A stretch of 20,194 bases of DNA from positions 1 through 20,194 of the forward strand of contig DATJXG010000006.1 of assembly GCA_035500455.1 (NCBI GenBank), written 5' to 3'. Below the pieces are notes generated by a model, which saw only the letters and a list, made by a program, of their open reading frames with translations, was not told the origin of the DNA and made no database searches. The position numbers and the translations under genes were made by a program. Every line of letters begins with the position of its first letter. Positions within the stretch are counted from its first letter, which is position 1. This stretch comes from DATJXG01 sp035500455. Its GTDB lineage: Bacteria > Acidobacteriota > Terriglobia > Terriglobales > Acidobacteriaceae. Shown here in pieces: positions 13,083-18,923 of the stretch.

Positions 13083-14189
13083 ATGACATTCCCCCAGCGG
13101 CGCCCGGAATCGCCTGCCCGGGAAAAACCAGCGCGGCGTGGTCTGCGAGTGGTCGCAATTGGCGGAGGCACCGGTCTTTCCGCGGTGCTGAAGGGGCTAA
13201 AGCGCTACTCTCCGCATCCCGTCTCCGATCCCGAGTCGAATCACAAAGCTGCCAACGGCATTATCAGCGAACTCAGCGCAGTGGTGACAGTAAGCGATGA
13301 CGGCGGCTCCAGCGGCCGCCTGCGCAAAGAACTGAACATGCTTCCTCCGGGCGACATTCGTAATTGCATCGTCGCCCTGTCGGAAGACGAAGCACTGCTT
13401 TCCCGCCTGTTTCAGCATCGCTTCCTGAAAGGCTCGGGCCTGGAAGGGCACAGTTTCGGAAATCTGTTCCTGGCCGCGCTCACATCCATTACCAGCGACT
13501 TCAGCGAGGCAGTACGGCTTTCGTCGGAGATTCTTCTTACCCGCGGCCACATTTATCCCTCCACCACTTCGCACATTGAACTGGAGGCGCAGTTTGAAGA
13601 CGGCAGCCGGGTGCGGGGGGAAACCCGCATCAGCGCCAGCCCGGGAAGGATCTCAGAGCTGTTTCTGGTTCCGCCCGATCCCGAACCTTTGCCGCAGACC
13701 CTGGAAGCCATCGCCCGGGCCGACATTGTGACCATAGGGCCGGGCTCGCTGTTCACCAGCCTCATTCCCAATCTGCTGGTGCGCGGCATTTCACAGGCGA
13801 TTGTCGAATCGGCCGCGGTCAAAGTCTACGTCTGCAATCTCATGACCCAGGCCAATGAGAGCCTCGGGCTCACTGCCGCGGATCATATTCGGGCGCTGAA
13901 CTCTCATGCTGACGCCCAGCTATTCGACTTTGCCCTCATCAACCGCACTCCCGTACCGCCGGAGATGAAAGCGAAGTATGCCCTGGAGGGCGCCACCCAG
14001 ATCGTCAACGATCTCGACGCCATCGAGGCGGTCGGGGTATGCCCGGTGCTGGGCGACTACCTGGACGATGCGCCGGTGGCGCGGCACAACACCGACCGTG
14101 TGGCGCGAGATCTGATCGAGTTGGTCACCCAGATGCCGTCTCTGGATCGGTCTAGTGAAGACCAGCCAAGCGAAAAGCGGGCCCACTGA
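13083..14189 (+). CDS. yvcK: YvcK/GlmR family UDP-GlcNAc-binding regulator
   Basis: The product has 368 residues of the CofD/YvcK fold: VVAIGGGTGLSAVLKGLKRY (about 23-42), VTVSDDGGSSGRLRKEL (68-84), LPPGDIRNCIVALS (87-100), GHSFGNLFLAAL (122-133), IGPGSLFTSLIPNLL (218-232) and VCNLMTQANES (250-260). In Bacillus, YvcK (GlmR) binds UDP-GlcNAc and stimulates GlmS, balancing amino-sugar supply for the cell wall against central carbon flow. An insertion of about 15 residues (between Pro46 and Leu64) separates the glycine loop from the VTVSDDGG strand, where most family members have only a short link. It is nine bases after the TPR gene and 97 bases before glmU. Confidence 0.92.
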   Translation: MTFPQRRPESPAREKPARRGLRVVAIGGGTGLSAVLKGLKRYSPHPVSDPESNHKAANGIISELSAVVTVSDDGGSSGRLRKELNMLPPGDIRNCIVALSEDEALLSRLFQHRFLKGSGLEGHSFGNLFLAALTSITSDFSEAVRLSSEILLTRGHIYPSTTSHIELEAQFEDGSRVRGETRISASPGRISELFLVPPDPEPLPQTLEAIARADIVTIGPGSLFTSLIPNLLVRGISQAIVESAAVKVYVCNLMTQANESLGLTAADHIRALNSHADAQLFDFALINRTPVPPEMKAKYALEGATQIVNDLDAIEAVGVCPVLGDYLDDAPVARHNTDRVARDLIELVTQMPSLDRSSEDQPSEKRAH

Positions 14190-14272
14190 ACCTCGCCAGG
14201 TAGGAGCCGATCGAACCAGCCGAGGCACGTTACTCCGGTCACGCAGGCCGGGATTCCGCGCACAGCGGGCGG

Positions 14273-14278
14273 TATATT
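14273..14278 (+). promoter_or_regulatory. -10 box eight bases before the glmU ATG
   Basis: TATATT in GGTATATTCT lies eight bases before the ATG at 14287 (an overlapping TATTCT is six bases away). The predicted transcript start is within two bases of the start codon. This would let glmU be transcribed apart from yvcK. Confidence 0.4.
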
Positions 14279-14286
14279 CTTTTGTC

Positions 14287-15726
14287 ATGGCAAAACCCCC
14301 GAACTCACCCACCGCTCTTCGCACCGCGATCGCCGTTATGGCCGCGGGCAAAGGCACGCGACTGAAATCCAAGTTTCCCAAGGTGCTGCACGAAGCGGGT
14401 GGCAAGCCTCTGCTGGCGCACGTCATCGCCGCCGCGGCGGCGGTTGTGCCGGCGGCGGATGTCCATGTGATCATTGGCCACGAAGCGGAGCGCGTCCGCG
14501 CCGCCCTGGGCCACACCGGCGTGAAGTTCGTATTGCAGAAGGAGCAGCACGGCACCGGCCACGCCCTGATGGTCGCTGGCGACGCCCTGGCTGCTTACGA
14601 TCAGGTAATTGTGCTCTCCGGTGACGCTCCTCTCATTACGTCCCAGACCATCCAGAAACTGGTGGACTTTCACGCCGGGCAGCGTGCCGCCATGACTCTG
14701 CTCACCGCGCGGCTGGAAAATCCCACCGGCTACGGACGCGTAGTGCGCAAAAGTGCAGGCAGCGCCGAAGTGAAGGCCATCGTGGAGCAGAAAAAGCTCT
14801 CCCGCGCGCAGGAGAAGATTTCCGAGATCAACGCCGGTTTCTATGCTTTCGATGTGAAGAGACTTTACCGCTACATCGCCAAGATCAGCACCGATAATCC
14901 GCACGGCGAGTTCTATCTCACTGACATGGCCGAGATCTTCGTGAAGGCCAAAGAAAAAGTCGTTGCTATCGAGGCTGCCGATGCCTACGAAGTGCTGGGC
15001 GGCAATACCCGCGCCGACTTGTCGGAGATCGACCAGCACATGCGGGCCGCCAAGTGCCGGCAGCTCATGGCCGACGGCGTATCGATTTTCTTTCCGCAAA
15101 CCTGTGTGATCGATACCGACGTCGAAATTGGCGCCGATACCGTCATCGAGCCTTTCGTGCAGATTCTGGGCAATTCGCGCGTTGGCGCCGACTGCCGCAT
15201 TCGCTCCTACAGCGTGATCCGCAACAGCCAACTCGGCGATGGCGTGCTGGTGCGTCCGGGATGCGTGATGGAGGAGGCGCACGTTAAGGCGGGCGCGCTG
15301 CTCGGCCCGTATTCGAACCTCCGGCCCGGCAGCGAGATCGGCGAAGGCGCGCACGTGGGCAATTTTGTAGAGACCAAGAAAGTGCGCCTGGGAAAAGGTT
15401 CCAAGGCGAACCACCTCACGTACCTGGGTGACGCCGAAATCGGCGACGGCGTGAACATCGGCGCCGGAACCATCACTTGCAATTACGACGGTGTGCACAA
15501 GCACAAAACCGTCATCGAAGATGGAGTATTTGTTGGCAGCGACTCAACGCTCGTGGCGCCAGTGAGGTTGGGCAAGGGAGCCTACGTGGCGGCGGCATCC
15601 TGCGTCACCGACGACGTACCTGCCGATTCTCTCGCCCTGGCCCGCGCGCGCCAAATTAATAAAGAAGGCTGGGTGAAACAGCGGCGCGAGGCCAAGCAGG
15701 CAAACGCCGCCACGGAGCGCAAGTAG
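14287..15726 (+). CDS. glmU: Bifunctional GlmU: GlcNAc-1-P uridyltransferase / GlcN-1-P acetyltransferase
   Basis: The product has 479 residues from the ATG at 14287; the frame is open upstream to 14155, but that part is not GlmU-like. The N-terminal uridyltransferase domain shows VMAAGKGTRLKSKFPKVLHE (17-36), QHGTGHA (87-93), SGDAPL (111-116) and GYGRVV (148-153). The C-terminal left-handed beta-helix shows hexapeptide repeats, LRPGSEIGEGAHVGNFVETK (345-364), and catalytic His376 in NHLTYLGDAEIG. It makes UDP-GlcNAc, the precursor of peptidoglycan and lipopolysaccharide. A 10-residue N-terminal extension before LRTAIAVMAAG and a short basic tail are the only unusual parts. yvcK lies just upstream. 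Confidence 0.97.
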   Translation: MAKPPNSPTALRTAIAVMAAGKGTRLKSKFPKVLHEAGGKPLLAHVIAAAAAVVPAADVHVIIGHEAERVRAALGHTGVKFVLQKEQHGTGHALMVAGDALAAYDQVIVLSGDAPLITSQTIQKLVDFHAGQRAAMTLLTARLENPTGYGRVVRKSAGSAEVKAIVEQKKLSRAQEKISEINAGFYAFDVKRLYRYIAKISTDNPHGEFYLTDMAEIFVKAKEKVVAIEAADAYEVLGGNTRADLSEIDQHMRAAKCRQLMADGVSIFFPQTCVIDTDVEIGADTVIEPFVQILGNSRVGADCRIRSYSVIRNSQLGDGVLVRPGCVMEEAHVKAGALLGPYSNLRPGSEIGEGAHVGNFVETKKVRLGKGSKANHLTYLGDAEIGDGVNIGAGTITCNYDGVHKHKTVIEDGVFVGSDSTLVAPVRLGKGAYVAAASCVTDDVPADSLALARARQINKEGWVKQRREAKQANAATERK

Positions 15727-15762
15727 CCACTAAGCTTGGAGCCTTCCGTGCATCGTCTGTGG

Positions 15763-15768
15763 TTAAAT
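15763..15768 (+). promoter_or_regulatory. Putative -10 box of the hydroxyacid dehydrogenase gene
   Basis: TTAAAT in GTGGTTAAATCT lies 10 bases before the ATG at 15779, which predicts a leader of about four bases. No convincing -35 box and no Shine-Dalgarno sequence. Confidence 0.3.
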
Positions 15769-15778
15769 CTCTAACAGC

Positions 15779-16765
15779 ATGAAGCTGCTGATGCTGGTCC
15801 ATCACCGCCTGGATCTGTGGAAGACGCCTGCGTGGTTTCCCCAGAAACTGATGCATGACTTCCCCCAGGTCGAAGTGGTAAGTCTCGATAGCTACGATTC
15901 CGCCGATGAGCAACTGCGCGAGGCGGAGATCGTGATGACTTGGTCGCTGCGCCCCGAACAATTCGCAGCGGCCCATAAACTCCGCTGGGTACACTCTCCC
16001 GCCGCCGCTGTTCACCTTTTCATGTTTCCGGAGTTCATCGAGAGCGACGTGCTGCTCACCAATGCGCGCGAAGTTCACGGCCCGGTCGTGGCCGAACAAG
16101 TGATCGCCATGGTGCTGGCGCTGGCCAAGCTACTGCCGCAAGATGTGCGCTTTCAGTTGAAGCACGAGTGGGGGCAGGCAGCGGCATGGAGGGCAAAGCC
16201 GCGCATACGGGAAGTTGCCGGCGCCACCCTGGCCCTCATCGGGCTGGGCACCATCGGCCGGGAAACTGCGACGCGCGGGGCTGCGCTTGGGATGCGGGTG
16301 ATAGGCGTGCGGGAGAATCCCCAAAAAGGCGCTCCTGCGGGCGTGCAGGAGGTTTTTCCGATCACACGGCTTGACGATGTTCTTTCGCAGTCAGATTACG
16401 TGGTGCTCAGTGTTCCGGTAACGCCGGAGACGCGCGGCCTGATGAATGCTGCCCGGCTGTCGCGCATGAAGCCCGACGCCTGCCTGATTAATGTCGGTCG
16501 CGGACCGGTAATCGAGGAAGCCGCTCTTGCGGAAGCGTTGCGAGAGCATAAGATCGGCGGCGCAGCCCTGGATGTGTTCGACGAGGAGCCGCTTCCGGCA
16601 GCCTCGCCGTTCTGGGACCTGGAGAATCTGCTGATCACGCCCCACACCGCCGGCATGACCGAAAAACTTTGGGAGCGGCATTACGTATTGCTGTCCGAAA
16701 ATCTCCGGCGGTATCTTCGCGGCCAGCCCCTGCTGGGTATGGTGGACAAGAAACGCGGGTATTAG
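15779..16765 (+). CDS. D-2-hydroxyacid dehydrogenase (probably NADP-preferring)
   Basis: The product has 328 residues. The nucleotide-binding loop is GLGTIG (155-160), and the catalytic triad is Arg241 in NVGRGPVI, Glu270 in DVFDEEPL and His289 in ITPHTAG, in the order of the D-isomer-specific 2-hydroxyacid dehydrogenase family. It interconverts 2-keto acids and D-2-hydroxy acids in the cytoplasm. After the second beta strand (MRVIGV) the residue is Arg178 rather than the usual Asp, which in this family points to NADP(H), as in glyoxylate/hydroxypyruvate reductases. The exact substrate is not evident. It starts 52 bases after glmU. Confidence 0.9.
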   Translation: MKLLMLVHHRLDLWKTPAWFPQKLMHDFPQVEVVSLDSYDSADEQLREAEIVMTWSLRPEQFAAAHKLRWVHSPAAAVHLFMFPEFIESDVLLTNAREVHGPVVAEQVIAMVLALAKLLPQDVRFQLKHEWGQAAAWRAKPRIREVAGATLALIGLGTIGRETATRGAALGMRVIGVRENPQKGAPAGVQEVFPITRLDDVLSQSDYVVLSVPVTPETRGLMNAARLSRMKPDACLINVGRGPVIEEAALAEALREHKIGGAALDVFDEEPLPAASPFWDLENLLITPHTAGMTEKLWERHYVLLSENLRRYLRGQPLLGMVDKKRGY

Positions 16766-16775
16766 GCGCACTTCT

Positions 16776-16896
16776 GAGACCTGGGAACTGAGATCTGAGA
16801 ACTGATTTTCACCCGGAACATGTTCTTCTCATGTGTTCGCGGCTTTTTGGGTGAGAACCAGTTGTCAGTTCCCGGTTCTCAGTTCCCAGTTGGATG
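16776..16896. repeat. Large imperfect inverted repeat, GGGAACTGAGA family (family C)
   Basis: The left arm (about 16776-16814) reads CTGAGACCTGGGAACTGAGA, then TCTGAGAACTGATTTTCACCC. The right arm (about 16849-16893), read on the minus strand, begins AACTGGGAACTGAGAACCGG and ends GGTTCTCACCC. The centre contains a perfect 10-bp palindrome GAACATGTTC (16816-16825). The element fills most of the gap between the dehydrogenase and the next gene. It is non-coding and could block read-through as a very large hairpin. Confidence 0.8.
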
Positions 16897-16914
16897 GGGG
16901 AAAGCGGCGGATGG

Positions 16915-16920
16915 TAAGAT
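16915..16920 (+). promoter_or_regulatory. Putative -10 box of the 16933 gene
   Basis: TAAGAT in ATGGTAAGATGC lies 12 bases before the ATG at 16933, which predicts a leader of about six bases. It starts about 20 bases after the right arm of the family C repeat. Confidence 0.3.
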
Positions 16921-16932
16921 GCGACCTGTCCC

Positions 16933-17649
16933 ATGACTGGTCAATGCTTCTGTTGCCTGCTACCCGCGATCCTCACTCTCGCTTTCTTCCCTGCCCAGGC
17001 GCAAATGCGCAAGCCCAACGCGGCGGAGCAGCAGGTTCTGAACAAATACGCCACAGTCATCAATCAGGTTCTCGATCAGTTCCAGAGCGACGATTGGAAC
17101 GAGCGAGTGGATTATGCCGTCGATGACGATGTCCTGGTACATCCCGATTCCGGCCGGCCGCTGGATGTGGATGAACTGTTTCAGCGCAGTTACGACGTGC
17201 GGCCCGGCTCCGAGCGTTTCAAGCGGCTGGTGCAACCGGTGATCGATAAGCTTCAGCAAGAGCCGGATCCGAACAAGAAGATGGAGATCACCAAGGGCGT
17301 TCAGGACCAGATGCACCTGCAGGTTCAGGTGCACTTCAACCGCGAGAACATCGCACTGGACCCACCGCCTGCGGCAAATACGGATTTACACGTTCCCGGC
17401 GCGGCCTTCGCATACAAGATCAATGACAATCCCACCGGGCACGGCGTCTCGTACATTCTGCTGTTTGCCAATTGGAGCCAGTTGAATTGGGATGGCCAGC
17501 ACCGCTGGTATCACTTCCGCTTCGCCCATCCGCAGAACACACCGTTCATCGAGAATGTTGAAGTGCAAATCTACGGTGCTCCCGACCGCGTGGAGGAGTT
17601 GCTGCATACGGTTCAGTGGAAGCAAGTGAACGAGGCGCTGACGCGCTGA
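16933..17649 (+). CDS. Secreted protein of unknown function
   Basis: I do not recognise this family. The product has 238 residues with a signal peptide (hydrophobic about 7-20, cleavage likely after AQA at 24; three Cys lie inside the signal and are lost on cleavage). The mature part is charged and soluble: a helical stretch rich in Gln/Asp (LNKYATVINQVLDQFQSDDW), an acidic VDYAVDDDVLVHPDSG segment, and a C-terminal half with aromatic beta-like runs (YILLFANWSQLNWDG, RWYHFRFAHPQNTPFIENVE). No catalytic motif is obvious. It is convergent with the small gene at 17659-17880. Confidence 0.75.
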   Translation: MTGQCFCCLLPAILTLAFFPAQAQMRKPNAAEQQVLNKYATVINQVLDQFQSDDWNERVDYAVDDDVLVHPDSGRPLDVDELFQRSYDVRPGSERFKRLVQPVIDKLQQEPDPNKKMEITKGVQDQMHLQVQVHFNRENIALDPPPAANTDLHVPGAAFAYKINDNPTGHGVSYILLFANWSQLNWDGQHRWYHFRFAHPQNTPFIENVEVQIYGAPDRVEELLHTVQWKQVNEALTR

Positions 17650-17658
17650 GGGCAGGAA

Positions 17659-17880
17659 TCAGTTGGGGAGGGAGCCGCTCACGCGCCGAAAGGCGCTGGC
17701 AATGTCCTGAGGAGTCTCGGCCTTTTCCAGCAGGGCCTTGATGCGGGCCAGCATCGCGGAATCAAAACCGTTGGTCCAACGCCAGAGATACTCCAGGGTG
17801 TATTTCGCAATCAGCAGTTCGAGATCTTCGGCGCTGAAGTCGCCGAGTTGTTGCGCGCGTAACCTTGATAGGCCGTCCAT
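17659..17880 (-). CDS. Small protein of unknown function
   Basis: From the ATG at 17878-17880 the product has 73 residues, helical and without a signal peptide: MDGLSRLRAQQLGDFSAEDL, then a region with LEYLWRWTNGFD, then MLARIKALLEKAETPQDIAS. A TTG at 17916 would add 12 residues. I do not recognise the family. The sequence is protein-like (amphipathic helices, no stop for the whole length). TAGGCT lies five bases before the ATG, which fits the short-leader promoters seen elsewhere in the window. The stop codon is ten bases from that of the convergent 16933 gene. Confidence 0.55.
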   Translation of the reverse strand: MDGLSRLRAQQLGDFSAEDLELLIAKYTLEYLWRWTNGFDSAMLARIKALLEKAETPQDIASAFRRVSGSLPN

Positions 17881-17885
17881 ACGTA

Positions 17886-17891
17886 AGCCTA
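17886..17891 (-). promoter_or_regulatory. Putative -10 box of the small protein gene
   Basis: On the minus strand TAGGCT is followed by five bases and ATG. TTGGAC lies 19 bases upstream of it and could be the -35 box, although the spacer is long. Confidence 0.3.
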
Positions 17892-18005
17892 GAGTGTTCC
17901 GGCAGCGGGCGTCCAATACATAATTTTTCTAGCTAGGATAACGTTTGCTTTGCAGAAAGCTGGCAGGAGGGTTCCCTGCTGTGTAACCCGCTCTGGGCGC
18001 TGACT

Positions 18006-18034
18006 TTGGCGGTACCGGGCACAAAGGTTACACT
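18006..18034 (+). promoter_or_regulatory. Sigma-70-type promoter for the NTF2-like gene
   Basis: TTGGCG (18006-18011), a 17-base spacer and TACACT (18029-18034) predict a transcript start near 18041 and a leader of about 58 bases before the ATG at 18099. Confidence 0.55.
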
Positions 18035-18098
18035 TTGATGAATTTTTTTAGAGACTGATTGTGTCAAGTCTGGATACGGCGAACGGGTTACCGAATAC

Positions 18099-18545
18099 AT
18101 GAAGACAATCCTTTACCCCTGGCTGGTCTTGTTCCTGGCTGCTCCCTTCGCGTTGGCTGCGGATTGCCCCACTCACCAGAGAACCGAGGCGGCGCTTCTG
18201 GGCATTGAGCACACATGGGCGGAGTCGCTGGCGAATCACGATGTGGAGGCGGTGGCGTGCCTGCTCACCGACACATTCGAGGACGCCGGCGTGGATGGCT
18301 CGCTCAGCAACCGTGAGCAGGTCCTCACCCACATCCCGCACCGGCGGCCAGGGAAAAATCAGTTGAGCGAACTGGCGGCGCACGTCTTCGGGGATGTGGG
18401 CTACGTTCGCGGACTAAACACCGTGGCTGACGCCCAGGGAAACGAGGTCGCGAAAGTGCGTTTCACGGATATCTTCGTTTACCGCGAGGGCCGCTGGCGG
18501 GCGGTTGCCGGGCAGGAAACGCTGGTGAAGACTTCTCCAAGATAA
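18099..18545 (+). CDS. Secreted NTF2-like (SnoaL/DUF4440-type) protein
   Basis: The product has 148 residues with a signal peptide (MKTILYPWLVLFLAAPFALA, cleavage near residue 20-21). The mature part starts with a long helix (EAALLGIEHTWAESLANHDV) followed by LLTDTFEDAGVDGSLSNREQ and beta strands ending TDIFVYREGRWRAVAGQETL, the usual cone-shaped NTF2-like arrangement of DUF4440 proteins. Members bind small hydrophobic ligands or act as minor enzymes; the role here is unknown. It has its own promoter at 18006-18034 and no obvious Shine-Dalgarno sequence. No gene partner on the same strand is close. Confidence 0.78.
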   Translation: MKTILYPWLVLFLAAPFALAADCPTHQRTEAALLGIEHTWAESLANHDVEAVACLLTDTFEDAGVDGSLSNREQVLTHIPHRRPGKNQLSELAAHVFGDVGYVRGLNTVADAQGNEVAKVRFTDIFVYREGRWRAVAGQETLVKTSPR

Positions 18546-18615
18546 ATTTCGCAAGCACTGGCCGCTTCGCTCGTGCCTCCCCAACAATCCGTCGGTAATA
18601 TTCTGCGTCGAGCAG

Positions 18616-18672
18616 ATACTTTGGTATTACGTCCGCTCTCGAATCGAACATCGAAGAAATACTTTAGTGTTA
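18616..18672. promoter_or_regulatory. Direct repeat ATACTTTrGTrTTA, possible operator
   Basis: ATACTTTGGTATTA (18616-18629) and ATACTTTAGTGTTA (18659-18672) match at 12 of 14 positions and start 43 bases apart, about four helical turns. Such spacing would suit a regulator binding on one face of the DNA. Confidence 0.35.
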
Positions 18673-18683
18673 TTTCATTCGAA

Positions 18684-18717
18684 AAAATCGCGCGAAGCCT
18701 GCTCGAGTCGCGGTTTT
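18684..18717. terminator. Terminator-like hairpin
   Basis: AAAATCGCG (18684-18692) and CGCGGTTTT (18709-18717) form a 9-bp stem with one G-U pair and a 16-base loop, flanked by an A run on the left and a T run on the right, so it could act on either strand. It is 140 bases after the NTF2-like stop codon. Confidence 0.4.
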
Positions 18718-18923
18718 AGTCCCTTTGGCCATCGCCAATCAATTTTCGTTGTTCTATAAGGGGAACGGGCCATTCGCAAGCACGTCTGGGAAATTGCGCC
18801 ATCGTTCTTTCCAGGTTTCATCCCTCCCCCAAAGCTGAAAACCCAGGTTGCATCTGGGCATTCTCCAGCAACCCAGACTCGAATCAGTCTTGGCTCGAAT
18901 CCATTCGCTCTGTGAGGACTCTT

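Larger units (their letters stand above)
18546..18923 (+). other. 378-base gene-free leader region with repeats and hairpins
   Basis: No convincing gene is seen here. The stretch contains a near-perfect direct repeat (18616-18629 and 18659-18672), a long A/T-flanked hairpin (18684-18717), a TATAAG (18755-18760) that may be a -10 box, a set of mutually exclusive CCCAG/CTGGG pairings (18842-18876), and three copies of CTCGAATC, two of them 16 bases apart just before the start region of the next gene. It is less GC-rich than the genes around it. Confidence 0.6.

Noticed and set aside
14155..14286. Upstream extension of the glmU frame, overlapping yvcK
   Set aside because: Not GlmU-like; the ATG at 14287 places the MAAGKGTRLKSKFPK motif at the usual distance from the start.
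14305..15504. Long minus-strand open frame (399 codons) opposite glmU
   Set aside because: The + strand encodes an unmistakable GlmU; the reverse frame has repetitive His/Ala/Gly content and no domain.
18463..18651. Small minus-strand frame starting MFDSRADVIPKYLLDAEYYR
   Set aside because: The DAEYYRR stretch looks like small acidobacterial proteins I recall, and TAAAGT lies nine bases upstream, but the second half is only the antisense of the NTF2-like gene. It could be a decayed fragment; support is too weak to call.
18781..18923. Cyclic-di-GMP (GEMM) riboswitch before the anchor-D gene
   Set aside because: An AAAGCTGAAAACCC stretch recalls the class I core, but the conserved ACGCAAAG core and the tetraloop-receptor arrangement are not visible.
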